Shown in pieces: positions 8,928 to 18,781 of a stretch of DNA of 64,000 nt. Made by a program: the position numbers and the translations under genes. Each line of letters begins with the position of its first letter. The stretch's first letter is position 1. The stretch comes from Ornithinicoccus hortensis (GTDB lineage: Bacteria > Actinomycetota > Actinomycetes > Actinomycetales > Dermatophilaceae). Location of the stretch: contig NZ_VFOP01000001.1 in the NCBI RefSeq assembly GCF_006716185.1, forward strand, positions 2,046,001 through 2,110,000, read 5' to 3'. Under the pieces are notes generated by a model that saw only the letters and a list, made by a program, of their open reading frames with translations, was not told where the DNA came from and did no database searches.

Positions 8928-10994
8928 GTGTCCGTTGACGTGAAGGTGGGGGGAGCGCCGCCTGCGACCGCGACGCGGTCCACCTTTCGCCCGGAACTTC
9001 ACGGGGTCAGGGGACTGGCGATCGCGCTGGTCGTAGTGTTCCACGTGTTCGGTCACGGGCGGGTCTCCGGCGGGATCGACGCCTTCCTGGCCGTGTCCGG
9101 ATTCCTGATGACGCTGTCCCTGGCCCGGCAGGTCGAGGCCGGGACGCTGACCCTGTGGGGCTACCTGGCCCGCCTGGCCCGCAGGCTGCTGCCGGCGGCG
9201 CTGATGGTGTTGGCAACGGTCGCGGTCGTCGGCTACTTCTGGACGCCCTCGTCGCAGCGCGCCCAGCTGCTGCGGGAGATCCGGGCGGTGGCGCTCTACC
9301 GGGAGAACTGGGAGCTGGTCGACTCCCAGCTGGACTACGCGGCGGCGGGGCCGGGCACCAGCCCGCTGCAGCACTTCTGGTCCCTGTCGGTGCAGGGGCA
9401 GTTCTACCTCCTGTGGTTCGTGCTCGTCGTGGTCGCGACCTGGGTCGGGGCGAGGCTGCTGGGCTGGCAGGCCCGCCGCTCGGTCTTCGTGGCCGTGGCG
9501 CTGGCCACGGTCGCCTCCTTCGTCTTCCACCAGGGGTGGGCCGCCCAGGACCAGCAGGTCGCCTACTTCCACACCGGCAGCCGGATCTGGGAGCTGGGCC
9601 TGGGCGGGCTGGTCGCGCTGCTCCTGCCCGGCCTCCGGCTGTCCACCGCGGTCCGGATCCCGATCGGGTGGTTGGGCGTGGCGCTCCTGGTCAGCTGCGG
9701 CTTCTTCCTCGACGGGGGCGCCCTGTTCCCGGGGCCGTGGGCGCTGTGGCCGGTGGGCGGCGTGCTCCTGGTGCTCGCGGCCGGCACCACGGGCCACCGG
9801 TGGGCCGCGGACCGGATGTTGCAGGCCGCCCCGCTGAAGTTCCTGGCCGACATCTCCTACGCCTGGTACGTCTGGCACTGGCCGCTGCTCATCTTCACCC
9901 TGCTCCGCACCGGCCAGGAGTCCGCGGACCTGCGCATCGCCGCCTTCGTCGTCGTGACCTCCGTGCTCCTAGCCTGGGGCACCACCCGGCTGGTGGAGGA
10001 GCCCTTCGTGCGGGGCTTCTCCCGGCGCACCGCCGCGACCCTCGTCGTCGGGGTCACCGGTGTCGCGGTGGTGGCCGGCGGGGCGACCTGGGCGCTCGGG
10101 GTGGTGGAGCGGCACCGGCACGAGGCGCTGCTCGAGGCCTCCCGCCCGTCGCCCGACCACCCCGGCGCGGCCGTCCTGGGCGAGGGCTGGACCGGGGAGC
10201 TGACGCCGGCCGACGTGGTGCCGGACGTCGCCGTCGCCGGTGGGGACCTGCCGGAGGTGTATGGCGAGGGAGACTGCATCAACACCCACCGGGACGTGCC
10301 CTCCTCGGCCGACCCCCGGCTGTGCTACCTGGGCGACCCCGACGGCGACCAGACCATCATGGTGCTCGGCGGGTCCCACGTGACGCAGTGGCTGCCGGCC
10401 CTGGAGATCCTCGCCGACCAGCACCACTGGCGGCTGGTGCTGTCCGAGAAGGGCGGGTGCCAGTTCATCGACCGGCCCGAGCCGGGGTCCTCCGACCCGC
10501 CCCAGCAGGAGAGTTGCTACCAGTACAACGAGAACCTCTGGCCACTCATCGAGGACGAACAACCCGACTACGTCTTCACCATCGGGACCACCTCCCGTCC
10601 CACCACCGGGGAGAGCACCCCGGACGGCTTCGTCGCCCTCTGGGACCGGCTGGACCAGCTGGGGATCCCGGTGCTCGGGATGCGCGACAGCACGCGGCTG
10701 GAGGAGTCGGTCCCCGAGTGCCTGGAGCGGACCGACATGGACGCCCGGGCCTGCGGCCAGGAACGGACCTGGCGGATGGCCGAGCAGTCACCGATCCTGA
10801 GCGTGCCCGACCTGCCCGGGAACGTCCGGCCGATGGACGTCAGCGAGTCGATCTGCGCGCCGGACTGGTGCCCGGCGGTGGTGGGCAACGTGATGGTCTA
10901 CCGGGACACCAGCCACATCACCGCGACCTACATGCGCACCCTCGCGCCCGCCGTGGAGGACGAGCTGCGCAGGGTCGCGCCGGAACTCTTCTGA
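8928..10994 (+). CDS. Membrane acyltransferase (acyltransferase 3) with C-terminal SGNH domain
   Basis: 688 residues. The N-terminal half is the OafA/YrhL-type acyltransferase-3 domain: FRPELHGVRGLAIALVVVFHV with the conserved His and Arg, then about ten hydrophobic segments (e.g. SYAWYVWHWPLLIFTLL). The C-terminal part (from about residue 420) is an extracellular SGNH-type domain with MVLGGSHVTQWLPALE (block I region) and DTSHITATYMRTLAP (the Asp/His block). Proteins of this architecture O-acylate surface glycans or peptidoglycan. No polysaccharide cluster lies beside it. The GTG at 8928 fits the leaderless promoter and the domain start. Confidence 0.9.
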   Translation: MSVDVKVGGAPPATATRSTFRPELHGVRGLAIALVVVFHVFGHGRVSGGIDAFLAVSGFLMTLSLARQVEAGTLTLWGYLARLARRLLPAALMVLATVAVVGYFWTPSSQRAQLLREIRAVALYRENWELVDSQLDYAAAGPGTSPLQHFWSLSVQGQFYLLWFVLVVVATWVGARLLGWQARRSVFVAVALATVASFVFHQGWAAQDQQVAYFHTGSRIWELGLGGLVALLLPGLRLSTAVRIPIGWLGVALLVSCGFFLDGGALFPGPWALWPVGGVLLVLAAGTTGHRWAADRMLQAAPLKFLADISYAWYVWHWPLLIFTLLRTGQESADLRIAAFVVVTSVLLAWGTTRLVEEPFVRGFSRRTAATLVVGVTGVAVVAGGATWALGVVERHRHEALLEASRPSPDHPGAAVLGEGWTGELTPADVVPDVAVAGGDLPEVYGEGDCINTHRDVPSSADPRLCYLGDPDGDQTIMVLGGSHVTQWLPALEILADQHHWRLVLSEKGGCQFIDRPEPGSSDPPQQESCYQYNENLWPLIEDEQPDYVFTIGTTSRPTTGESTPDGFVALWDRLDQLGIPVLGMRDSTRLEESVPECLERTDMDARACGQERTWRMAEQSPILSVPDLPGNVRPMDVSESICAPDWCPAVVGNVMVYRDTSHITATYMRTLAPAVEDELRRVAPELF

Positions 10995-11020
10995 CGTCGC
11001 GCCCCGCGGTGGGCAGGGGT

Positions 11021-12151
11021 TTACGCCGGCGCGTCCATCCCGGGGAACCCGGGCAGCTCCACGTCCCACGGCCAGGCGAACGCGGCCACCTCGGCGATCA
11101 GGCGCACCGTGCCGGCCGTGGCGTCCGGGTCCCCGGTGTGCTCGCCCGCCGAGCCGATGATCGTGGGCCACATCACCCCGAGCAGCCCCTCGGCCAGGGC
11201 GGTGCGACCCTGCGGGGTGTCCAGGTCGTCCGGCAGGCCGTAACCCAGCGGGGCCGGGGTGGCGGCGTCGCCGGCCAGCTCGGTCAGGGACCGGGTCAAC
11301 CGGCGTAGCGGGCCGAGCGGTCGCTCGTACTTCGTCCGGTAGTCGCCCGAGGAACGGGCGGCCAGCACCTCGAAGCCGTAGATCGCCGGGCGGAAGGCCT
11401 CCAGCACCGCTGCCGCCGCCTCCCCGGTCGGCCCCGCCAGCTCGGGCCAGTCGGGACCGGAGCGCAACCGCATGGCCAGCCCGCCCCGCTGCCCGGCGAT
11501 GGCGGTCAGCAGCGCCAGGTTGGCGGATGAGGCGGTGGACACCTCTGCCAGCGCCTCCGGCGTGACATCCTGCAGCGCCTCGTCGGCCAGCGCCTGCAAC
11601 TGCGTCTCGACCCGGGCGGCCCGCTCCTGCTCCTCCCGCTCCCGGCGCTCCTTGGCGCTCTCGGTCCGGGTGACCCCGTCGCCGGCCTCCCCGTCCGCAC
11701 CGCCCGAGGTCGAGGCGGCGTCGTCAGGGGCGGCGGGTGGGGTCTGCGTCGTCGTCGCGCCTGCGTCGTCACCGGGGGTCTCCGCGGGGAGCTCGGGCTC
11801 CGGGGGGAGCGGGATCCCCGCGTCCTCCAGGATGCCCTCCAGCACCCGGACCTGCTCGGTGTGGGCGGTCAGCGCCTCACCGGCGATGCCGTCCTGGTCC
11901 TCGACGGCCTCGGCGCGCAGCACCATGACCCGGGCCCGGTCGAGGGCGGCCGTCAGGAGCGCCGCGTCCGGAACGTCGGGCAGCGGAGCGGGCGGGTCGG
12001 ACGGGTTGGCCGTCCGCCCGGTGCCGGATGCACCCCCGTCGGGGTCCTGGGTGGATCCGGTGTCCTCGGTGCAGGCTCCCACGAGGGTCAGGACCCCCAC
12101 CCCGCACAACCCCAACACGGACCGGCGGCTGATCTGGTTCACAGCGCGCAT
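11021..12151 (-). CDS. DUF4439 lipoprotein with ferritin-like domain
   Basis: 376 residues. The start ATG 12151 gives a short basic N-terminus (MRAVNQISRRSVLGL) and a lipobox (TLVGAC); the double Arg also resembles a Tat motif. A Pro/Asp-rich linker, one helix pair, a charged coiled stretch (ESAKERREREEQERAARVETQ) and the C-terminal DUF4439 helical bundle follow (NLALLTAIAGQRGGL, FEVLAARSSGDYRTKYERPLGPL, AFAWPWDVELPGFPG). The DUF4439 gene stands divergently beside rimP in many actinobacteria. Function unknown. Confidence 0.85.
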   Translation of the reverse strand: MRAVNQISRRSVLGLCGVGVLTLVGACTEDTGSTQDPDGGASGTGRTANPSDPPAPLPDVPDAALLTAALDRARVMVLRAEAVEDQDGIAGEALTAHTEQVRVLEGILEDAGIPLPPEPELPAETPGDDAGATTTQTPPAAPDDAASTSGGADGEAGDGVTRTESAKERREREEQERAARVETQLQALADEALQDVTPEALAEVSTASSANLALLTAIAGQRGGLAMRLRSGPDWPELAGPTGEAAAAVLEAFRPAIYGFEVLAARSSGDYRTKYERPLGPLRRLTRSLTELAGDAATPAPLGYGLPDDLDTPQGRTALAEGLLGVMWPTIIGSAGEHTGDPDATAGTVRLIAEVAAFAWPWDVELPGFPGMDAPA

Positions 12152-12180
12152 GGTCGCGATCATGTCACGTGCGGATTGGT

Positions 12181-12186
12181 TACAGT
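12181..12186 (+). promoter_or_regulatory. Putative -10 box upstream of rimP
   Basis: TACAGT between the divergent DUF4439 gene and rimP, about 75 nt before the rimP ATG. The TACAGTGG context is the same as at the capA-like and glycosyltransferase promoters. Confidence 0.4.
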
Positions 12187-12262
12187 GGACCCTCACCGGG
12201 CGGTGCGCCCGGCGCCGATGGCCACTGTGCCGTCGGTGACAGTAGAAGACGGAGGCACCCGG

Positions 12263-12775
12263 ATGGATGTCAAGGCAGTGGCCGCCACGATCCGCCAGGA
12301 GGTGGGCGCCGCGCTACGCGGTTCGGGGGTCGATGTCGAGGATGTCGCCATCCACCCGGCCGGTCGCCGACGCCTGGTCCGGGTCACCGTCGCCCGGGAC
12401 CTGACGGACCTGGACCCCACCGACCAGGAGAGCCCGGTCGAGCCGGCCACGCTGGACGAGGTCGCCGAGGCCACCCGCACCGTCGGTGACGTGCTCGACG
12501 CCTCCGACGTCATGGGGTCCGCCCCCTACACCCTCGAGGTCAGCACGCCCGGCGTGGACCGTCCGTTGACGAGCCCGGCCCAGTTCCGCCGCAACGTGGG
12601 ACGCCTGCTCGAGGTCCGGCTCACCGACGACACCACGAGCACGGCCCGGTTGGTCGCGGCCGGGCCCGACGGCATACGGCTGGAGTCCGACCCCGACCGC
12701 ACCATCCCGCTCGACCAGGTCGACCGCGCCCTCGTGCAGGTCGAGTTCACCCGCCCCTCCTCCCGAAAGGACTGA
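12263..12775 (+). CDS. rimP: Ribosome maturation factor RimP
   Basis: 170 residues. Cytoplasmic factor for 30S subunit assembly. The RimP signature LEVSTPGVDRPLTSPAQFRRNVGRLLEV is present, preceded by the N-terminal alpha/beta domain (RRLVRVTVARD) and followed by an SH3-like C-terminal domain ending in the Asp/Gln-rich DQVDRALVQVEF. The ATG has GGAGG nine bases upstream. First gene of the rimP-nusA-ylxR-infB-rbfA-truB run. It contains one Ile ATA codon inside the heptamer GGCATAC. Confidence 0.95.
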   Translation: MDVKAVAATIRQEVGAALRGSGVDVEDVAIHPAGRRRLVRVTVARDLTDLDPTDQESPVEPATLDEVAEATRTVGDVLDASDVMGSAPYTLEVSTPGVDRPLTSPAQFRRNVGRLLEVRLTDDTTSTARLVAAGPDGIRLESDPDRTIPLDQVDRALVQVEFTRPSSRKD

Positions 12776-12778
12776 CCC

Positions 12779-13834
12779 GTGGACATCGACATGGCCGTGC
12801 TCCGCTCGCTGGAGCGCGAACGGGAGATCCCGCTCGACACCATCATCAACGCGATCGAGCAGGCGCTGTTGAGCGCCTACCAGCGCGTGGACGGACACTT
12901 CCCGAACGCCCGCGCCGAGCTGGACCGCAAGTCCGGCCACGTCACGATCTGGGCCCGTGAGGCCGGTGAGGTCGACGAGGAGGGCGTGCGCGGTGAGCCC
13001 GGCCCGGAGTTCGACGACACCCCCGAGGGCTTCGGGCGGGTCGCTGCCTCCACCGCCCGTCAGGTCATCGTGCAGCGGATGCGTGACCTGGAGGAGGAGT
13101 CCATCCTGGGCGACTTCCGGGCCCGGGAGGGCGACATCGTCTCGGGGATCATCCAGCAGTCCAACGACCCCCGCTTCGTCTCCGTCGACTTCGGCACCGT
13201 CGAGGGTGAGTTGCCGACCTCCGAGCAGGTGCCGGGGGAGTCCTACGAGCACGGCCAGCGGCTCAGGTGCTACGTCGTCAGCGTCAAGCGGGGCCACCGC
13301 GGCCCGCTGATCACGCTGTCCCGGACCCACCCCAACCTGGTACGCCGCCTGTTCGCGCTGGAAGCACCCGAGATCGCCGACGGGATCGTGCAGATCGAGG
13401 CGCTAGCCCGGGAGGCCGGCCACCGCACCAAGATCGCGGTGCGGGCAACGGTCCCCGGCGTCAACGCCAAGGGGTCCTGCATCGGTCCGATGGGTCAGCG
13501 GGTGCGTGCGGTGATGACCGAGCTCCAGGGCGAGAAGATCGACATCGTGGACTACTCCGACGACCCGGCCGAGTTCGTCGCCGCGGCGCTCTCGCCGTCG
13601 CAGGTGCAGTCGGTCACCATCGTGGACCCGGTCGTCCGGCAGGCGCGCGTCGTGGTCCCGGACTACCAGCTCTCCCTGGCCATCGGCCGGGAGGGACAGA
13701 ACGCCCGGCTGGCGCACAAACTCACCGGCTGGCGGATCGACATCCGATCCGACACTGCACCCTCCGGCGCACCCACCGCGACGTCGGGGGAGAGCACCGT
13801 CCGGGACGGGTCCGGGCAGACCCCGGCCGGCTGA
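12779..13834 (+). CDS. nusA: Transcription termination/antitermination protein NusA
   Basis: 351 residues, the short actinobacterial form without the C-terminal acidic repeats. Order: N-terminal RNA-polymerase-binding domain ([15 protein letters not shown]), S1 domain ([21 protein letters not shown]), then two KH domains ([18 protein letters not shown] and [18 protein letters not shown]). Binds nascent RNA and RNA polymerase. The GTG start follows AAAGGA by a few bases, 3 nt after the rimP stop. Confidence 0.97.
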   Translation: MDIDMAVLRSLEREREIPLDTIINAIEQALLSAYQRVDGHFPNARAELDRKSGHVTIWAREAGEVDEEGVRGEPGPEFDDTPEGFGRVAASTARQVIVQRMRDLEEESILGDFRAREGDIVSGIIQQSNDPRFVSVDFGTVEGELPTSEQVPGESYEHGQRLRCYVVSVKRGHRGPLITLSRTHPNLVRRLFALEAPEIADGIVQIEALAREAGHRTKIAVRATVPGVNAKGSCIGPMGQRVRAVMTELQGEKIDIVDYSDDPAEFVAAALSPSQVQSVTIVDPVVRQARVVVPDYQLSLAIGREGQNARLAHKLTGWRIDIRSDTAPSGAPTATSGESTVRDGSGQTPAG

Positions 13835-13843
13835 CCCTGTAGA

Positions 13844-14164
13844 GTGGACCCGGCCGTTCGCCCGTTCGGAGGCGATTCCGAAGGTGGTTCCGCCCCCGTG
13901 CGGACCTGCGTCGGATGTCGTCGTCGCGACGTGCAGGCGGCCGTGCTGCGAGTCGTCGCCACGACTGCCCCCACCGGACCCGAACCGGGCTGGAGGGTGC
14001 AACCGGACCCTGGCCGGCGGCTCCCGGGACGGGGTGCCTACGTGCACCCCACCCCGGACTGCGTGCACCGCGCCATCCAGCGCATGGCCTTCGGGCGGGC
14101 CCTCCGGCAGGAGGGGCGCCCGGACACCACCGCGCTGGAGGAGTGGGTGGCACGCCGGGCCTGA
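13844..14164 (+). CDS. YlxR family protein (DUF448)
   Basis: Up to 106 residues. The conserved core is [21 protein letters not shown] and [21 protein letters not shown], the YlxR RNA-binding fold (RTC-x-GCR and GRGAY motifs). The start is uncertain: GTG 13844 overlaps a TAGAGT box at 13840-13845, whereas GTG 13898 would give the family's usual 'VRTCVGCR' N-terminus. YlxR is encoded between nusA and infB across bacteria and has been linked to RNase P and nucleoid functions. Confidence 0.85.
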   Translation: MDPAVRPFGGDSEGGSAPVRTCVGCRRRDVQAAVLRVVATTAPTGPEPGWRVQPDPGRRLPGRGAYVHPTPDCVHRAIQRMAFGRALRQEGRPDTTALEEWVARRA

Positions 14165-14312
14165 CGTGGTCACCACGGCGGGACACCGCAGCACAGCAGG
14201 AACACCCCGGTGGGAGCCGGGGTGCGACGGTCGGCCCAACCGGGTCGACCGCAGGCACAAGGGCGGAGCCGACGGCTCTGTCATCGAGGAACCGGAAGCG
14301 GGTTTGACGCTG

Positions 14313-14347
14313 ATGAGCACCCGATGAGTACTCAGCAATGAGCACCC
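14313..14347 (+). repeat. Direct repeats flanking a palindrome in the infB leader
   Basis: ATGAGCACCC occurs at 14313-14322 and 14338-14347. Between them lies the perfect palindrome TGAGTACTCA (14325-14334). TTGACG at 14304-14309 could be a -35. The 247-base gap between ylxR and infB otherwise holds no gene. Confidence 0.45.
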
Positions 14348-14411
14348 AGCAGCACTAGCTGCGGTTCGCGTGCCCCCTGGGGCCCGGACCGCGGCGCAAC
14401 GAAGGAGAAAT

Positions 14412-17288
14412 GTGGCCAAGGTTCGGGTCTATGAGCTCGCCAAAGAGCTCGGAGTCGAGAGCAAGCAACTACTCGCGCACCTGAAGGAGCAGGGCGAGTT
14501 CGTCCGGTCGGCGTCGTCGACCATCGAGCCCCCTGTCGTCCGGAAGATCCGCGAGAACCCCCCGGCAGCGGCGAAGACCGCGGCCGACACCAAGAGTGAG
14601 AAGTCGCCGGCTTCGGCGACCCCGAAGGCCAAGCCCGGCGCAGCCAAGCCCGGCGCGGCAGCCTCGCCCGCCGCCCCGGCGACCCCGGCCAAGCCGGGTG
14701 CCCGTCCGGGTCCGGCCGCGCCCAAGCCCGGCGCGGGGAGCACCGACAAGAGCCCGGCACCCACGCCCGGGCCGGTCGCTACCCCGTCCGAGCAGCCGGC
14801 CGCCGCCGCGGCACCCGCCGAGACGCCGGCCCCGGCGTCCGAGCGTCCCGCGGCCGAGCAGAGCACGCCCGCGCCGGAGGCCGCGACCCCGAGTCGCCCC
14901 GAGGCCCCGCGTCCCGGTGCCAAGCCGGGCCCGCGCCCGGGCAACAACCCGTTCGCACCCAGCCAGGGCATGCGCAGCGGCCGCGGCAGCGACCGTGGGG
15001 ACCGGGGTGACCGCGGTGACCGGGGCGGCTCGCCGCGCCCGGGCAACAACCCGTTCGCCTCCAGCCAGGGCATGCCGCGCCCGGGTGGCAGCCGCACCGG
15101 CCAGGCCGGTTCCGGTGGCCCCCGTCCCGGCGGTCCGCGCCCGGCTGCCCCGCGTCCCGGCGGCGCCCGCCCCAACCCGGGCATGATGCCGGACCGGGCG
15201 GCTGTCCCGCGTCCTGGCGAGCGTCCGGCCCGCGGCGGTGCCGGTGGTCGGGGCCGTGGCGCTCCCGGCGGTGGCCCGGGCGGCGGACCCGGCGGTGGCC
15301 CCGGGGGCTACCGCGGTGGCGGCGGCCGTCCCGGTGGTGGCCCCCGCGGGCGTGGCGGCACCCAGGGTGCGTTCGGTCGCGGAGGCGGCCGGGTGCGTGG
15401 GCGCAAGTCCAAGCGCGCGAAGCGTCAAGAGTTCGAGCAGATGCAGGCGCCCACCATCGGTGGCGTCAGCGTCCCGCGCGGCAACGGCGCGACCATCACG
15501 GTGCGTCGCGGAGCGTCCCTGTCCGACTTCGCCGACAAGATCAATGCCGACCCGGCAGCGCTGGTGACCGTGCTGTTCCACCTCGGTGAGATGGCCACGG
15601 CGACCCAGTCGCTGGACGAGGACACCTTCGGGGTGCTCGGGGCCGAGCTGGGTTACGACATCCGCGTGGTGTCCCCGGAGGAGGAGGAGCGCGAGCTCTT
15701 CAGCTCCTTCGGGCTGGACCTGGAGGCCGAGGCCGAGGCGGAGACCGACGAGGAGCTGCAGCCGCGGCCGCCGGTCGTGACCGTCATGGGTCACGTCGAC
15801 CACGGTAAGACGCGGCTGTTGGACGCGATCCGCAAGGCCGACGTCGGCTCCGGCGAGGCCGGTGGCATCACCCAGCACATCGGTGCCTACCAGGTGCGCA
15901 CCGAGCACGAGGGCGACGAGCGTGCGATCACCTTCATCGACACCCCGGGTCACGAGGCGTTCACCGCCATGCGTGCCCGTGGTGCCAAGGTGACCGACAT
16001 CGCGATCCTCGTGGTCGCCGCCGACGACGGCGTGATGCCGCAGACCATCGAGGCGTTGAACCACGCCCAGGCGGCCGACGTGCCGGTCGTGGTCGCGGTC
16101 AACAAGGTCGACGTCGACGGTGCGAACCCGCAGAAGGTCCGCCAGCAGCTGACCGAGTACAACCTGATCGCCGAGGAGTACGGCGGCGAGACCATGTTCG
16201 TGGACGTGTCGGCCAAGCAGGGTCAGAACATCGACAGCCTGCTCGAGGCCGTGCTGCTCACCGCGGACGCGGCCCTGGACCTGCGGGCCAACCCGGACAA
16301 GGACGCCCGCGGCGTCGCGATCGAGGCGAACCTGGACCGCGGTCGCGGTGCGGTCGCCACGGTCCTGGTGCAGCAGGGCACGCTGCGCGTCGGCGACGCG
16401 ATCGTCGCCGGTGCCGCGCACGGCCGTGTCCGGGCGATGCTGGACGAGCACGGCGCCACCGTGGCGGAGGCGGGCCCGTCCCGTCCGGTGCAGGTGCTGG
16501 GTCTTGCCTCGGTGCCCCGGGCCGGTGACACCTTCCTGGTGGCCCCGGACGACCGGACCGCCCGGCAGATCGCCGAGAAGCGGGAGGCTGCCGACCGGCA
16601 GGCCTCGCTGGCCAAGGCCCGCAAGCGGATCAGCCTGGAGGACCTCAACGAGGCCCTGGCCGCCGGCAAGGTCGAGACGCTGAACCTGATCCTCAAGGGC
16701 GACGTCTCCGGCTCGGTCGAGGCGCTGGAGGATGCCCTGCTGCAGATCGACGTCGGCGACGAGGTCGACCTGCGGATCATCGACCGTGGCGTCGGCGCGA
16801 TCACCCTCAACAACATCAACCTGGCGCTGGCCTCGGATGCCGTCATCCTGGGCTACAACGTCCGGGCCGAGGGCCAGAACGCCGAGGTCGCCGACCGCGA
16901 GGGCGTGGAGATCCGCTACTACGGCGTGATCTACCAGGCGATCGAGGACATCGAGAACGCGCTCAAGGGCATGCTGAAGCCGGAGTACGAGGAGGTCGAG
17001 ACCGGGTCCGCCGAGATCCGCGAGATCTTCCGGTCCTCCAAGTTCGGCAACGTGGCCGGGTCGATCGTGCGCAGCGGCGAGGTCCGTCGCGGCGCCAAGG
17101 CCCGGATCACCCGCAACGGCGTGGTCATCACCGAGGGCCTGGAGATCGCCGGTCTGCGGCGCTTCAAGGACGATGTCACCGAGGTCCGCGAGGGCTTCGA
17201 GTGCGGTATCAACCTGGGTTCGTTCAACGACATCCAGGTCGACGACCTGATCACCACCTACGAGATGCGGGAGATCCCGCGCTCCTGA
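14412..17288 (+). CDS. infB: Translation initiation factor IF-2
   Basis: 958 residues. GTPase that places initiator tRNA on the 30S subunit. Order: IF2-N helical domain ([27 protein letters not shown]), a very long Ala/Pro/Gly/Arg-rich linker (about residues 60-340, with two copies of PRPGNNPFA), a second IF2-N-like domain, then the G domain with [20 protein letters not shown] and SAK, and the C-terminal domains to MREIPRS. The linker length is typical of high-GC actinobacteria. The GTG start has GAAGGAG 4 nt upstream; the upstream in-frame stretch lacks a ribosome site. Confidence 0.97.
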   Translation: MAKVRVYELAKELGVESKQLLAHLKEQGEFVRSASSTIEPPVVRKIRENPPAAAKTAADTKSEKSPASATPKAKPGAAKPGAAASPAAPATPAKPGARPGPAAPKPGAGSTDKSPAPTPGPVATPSEQPAAAAAPAETPAPASERPAAEQSTPAPEAATPSRPEAPRPGAKPGPRPGNNPFAPSQGMRSGRGSDRGDRGDRGDRGGSPRPGNNPFASSQGMPRPGGSRTGQAGSGGPRPGGPRPAAPRPGGARPNPGMMPDRAAVPRPGERPARGGAGGRGRGAPGGGPGGGPGGGPGGYRGGGGRPGGGPRGRGGTQGAFGRGGGRVRGRKSKRAKRQEFEQMQAPTIGGVSVPRGNGATITVRRGASLSDFADKINADPAALVTVLFHLGEMATATQSLDEDTFGVLGAELGYDIRVVSPEEEERELFSSFGLDLEAEAEAETDEELQPRPPVVTVMGHVDHGKTRLLDAIRKADVGSGEAGGITQHIGAYQVRTEHEGDERAITFIDTPGHEAFTAMRARGAKVTDIAILVVAADDGVMPQTIEALNHAQAADVPVVVAVNKVDVDGANPQKVRQQLTEYNLIAEEYGGETMFVDVSAKQGQNIDSLLEAVLLTADAALDLRANPDKDARGVAIEANLDRGRGAVATVLVQQGTLRVGDAIVAGAAHGRVRAMLDEHGATVAEAGPSRPVQVLGLASVPRAGDTFLVAPDDRTARQIAEKREAADRQASLAKARKRISLEDLNEALAAGKVETLNLILKGDVSGSVEALEDALLQIDVGDEVDLRIIDRGVGAITLNNINLALASDAVILGYNVRAEGQNAEVADREGVEIRYYGVIYQAIEDIENALKGMLKPEYEEVETGSAEIREIFRSSKFGNVAGSIVRSGEVRRGAKARITRNGVVITEGLEIAGLRRFKDDVTEVREGFECGINLGSFNDIQVDDLITTYEMREIPRS

Positions 17289-17303
17289 CCCGTTCGCGGG
17301 TGA

Positions 17304-17338
17304 CGTCGTGCCCGGGGCCCCGTGCCCCGGGCACGACG
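17304..17338 (+). terminator. Strong perfect hairpin between infB and rbfA
   Basis: Arms CGTCGTGCCCGGGG (17304-17317) and CCCCGGGCACGACG (17325-17338) pair without mismatch around a 7-base loop. No T-tract follows, so it may act as a partial terminator, a processing site or a 3'-end stabiliser rather than a full intrinsic terminator. Confidence 0.6.
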
Positions 17339-17375
17339 CCCTCCCCACGGACCCCGACTGCTGGAGGAGAACGAC

Positions 17376-17834
17376 ATGGCTGACCCCGCCCGCGCCCGCA
17401 AGGTCGCCGAACGGATCAAGGTGCTGGTGGCCCAGGGGTTGGAGGTGCTCGTCAAGGACCCGTCGCTCGGGTTCGTCACGATCACCGACGTCCGGGTGAC
17501 CGGTGACCTGCAGAACGCCACCGTCTTCTACACCGTGATGGGGGACGAGGACCAGCGCAGCACCACGGCGGAGGTGCTCGAGACCTACCGGGGCCGGTTG
17601 CGCTCCCACGTCGGCAAGGGCCTGGGGATCCGGTTGACGCCGACCCTGGAGTTCATCCTGGACGCGCTGCCCGAGGACGCCGCCCACCTCGACGACGTGA
17701 TGCGTCGTGCGCAGGAACGGGACGCCGAGCTCGCCGCGGCCCGGGAGCGCGCGGCCTACGCGGGCGAGGCGGACCCCTACCGCAAGCCCCGCCAGGCGGA
17801 GGACGCCGGGGACGTGCGTGGCGACGGGTCCTGA
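17376..17834 (+). CDS. rbfA: 30S ribosome-binding factor RbfA
   Basis: 152 residues. Cold-shock/30S maturation factor with a type II KH-like fold: [41 protein letters not shown], and [21 protein letters not shown]. The acidic/charged C-terminal tail is variable in the family. GGAGGAG precedes the ATG. The 3' end overlaps truB by 17 nt. Confidence 0.96.
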   Translation: MADPARARKVAERIKVLVAQGLEVLVKDPSLGFVTITDVRVTGDLQNATVFYTVMGDEDQRSTTAEVLETYRGRLRSHVGKGLGIRLTPTLEFILDALPEDAAHLDDVMRRAQERDAELAAARERAAYAGEADPYRKPRQAEDAGDVRGDGS

Positions 17835-18771
17835 CCGCCCCGACACCGGCCGCGCCGCGCCCGCAGAACCGACCGGTGACGGTCTGCTCCTGATCGACAA
17901 GCCGGCCGGCTGGACCAGCCACGACGTCGTCGGGCGCTCCCGGCGGCTCTGCGGCACCCGCCGGGTCGGGCACGCGGGGACGCTGGACCCGATGGCGACC
18001 GGCTTGCTGGTCCTGGGCGTGAACCGGGCCACCAAGCTGCTGACCTTCCTGGTCGGCGCCGACAAGACCTACACCGCCACCATCCGGCTGGGGCAGCGCA
18101 CCGTCACTGACGACGCCGAGGGGGAGGTGACCGCCGTCAGCGACACCGGCGCGGTCACCGACGCCCGGGTCGACGACGCCGTCGCGACCCTCACCGGGCC
18201 CATCGAGCAGGTGCCCAGCGCGGTCAGCGCGATCAAGGTCGACGGCAAACGCTCGTATGCCCGGGTCCGGGCCGGTGAGGAGGTCGCCCTGGCGGCCCGC
18301 CCGGTCACCGTGCACACTTTCACCGTCCACGACCGGCGCCGGGGCGCCGGTGCCGACGGCACGGCATACCTCGACCTCGACGTCACGGTCGGGGTCAGCT
18401 CCGGCACCTATGTGCGCGCGCTGGCCCGGGACCTCGGGGAGGCGCTCGGCGTCGGCGGGCACCTGACCGCCCTGCGCCGGACCCGGGTGGGTGGCTACAC
18501 CCTGGACCGGGCGGTGACGCTGGAGGACCTGGCCCGCGACGGCGCCGGCACCCACCTGATCCCGCTCGCGCGGGCGGCGGCCGACGCCTTCGACACCCGT
18601 GAGCTCACCGAGCCGGAGGCGCGGGCGCTCGGCTACGGCCAGCGGATCGACTCCGCCGTCCCCGGCCGCACCGCCCCCGTGGCCGGCCTGGGGCCGGACG
18701 GTGACCTGGTGGCCATGCTCGACGAGAGGGCACCCCGGGCGCGTAGCCTCGTGGTGTTCGCCGCCCGTTAG
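17818..18771 (+). CDS. truB: tRNA pseudouridine(55) synthase TruB
   Basis: 317 residues. Makes pseudouridine 55 in the T-loop of tRNAs. Catalytic segment [17 protein letters not shown] with the nucleophile Asp; upstream [16 protein letters not shown] and downstream [20 protein letters not shown] and [15 protein letters not shown] are standard TruB blocks. The C-terminal PUA-like tail ends in LVVFAAR. The GTG at 17818, inside the end of rbfA, is the first start before the conserved block. Confidence 0.95.
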   Translation: MATGPDRPDTGRAAPAEPTGDGLLLIDKPAGWTSHDVVGRSRRLCGTRRVGHAGTLDPMATGLLVLGVNRATKLLTFLVGADKTYTATIRLGQRTVTDDAEGEVTAVSDTGAVTDARVDDAVATLTGPIEQVPSAVSAIKVDGKRSYARVRAGEEVALAARPVTVHTFTVHDRRRGAGADGTAYLDLDVTVGVSSGTYVRALARDLGEALGVGGHLTALRRTRVGGYTLDRAVTLEDLARDGAGTHLIPLARAAADAFDTRELTEPEARALGYGQRIDSAVPGRTAPVAGLGPDGDLVAMLDERAPRARSLVVFAAR

Positions 18772-18774
18772 AGT
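18769..18774 (+). promoter_or_regulatory. Putative -10 box of leaderless ribF
   Basis: TAGAGT overlapping the truB stop codon, 7 nt before GTG 18782. It would give ribF its own leaderless transcript in addition to read-through. Confidence 0.45.
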
Positions 18775-18781
18775 GACCGCC

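Noticed and set aside
14469-18065. Very long minus-strand open frame opposite infB, rbfA and truB
   Set aside because: Antisense shadow of GC-rich genes: its low-complexity Ala/Arg/Gly/His-rich content matches no family and it runs against three certain genes.
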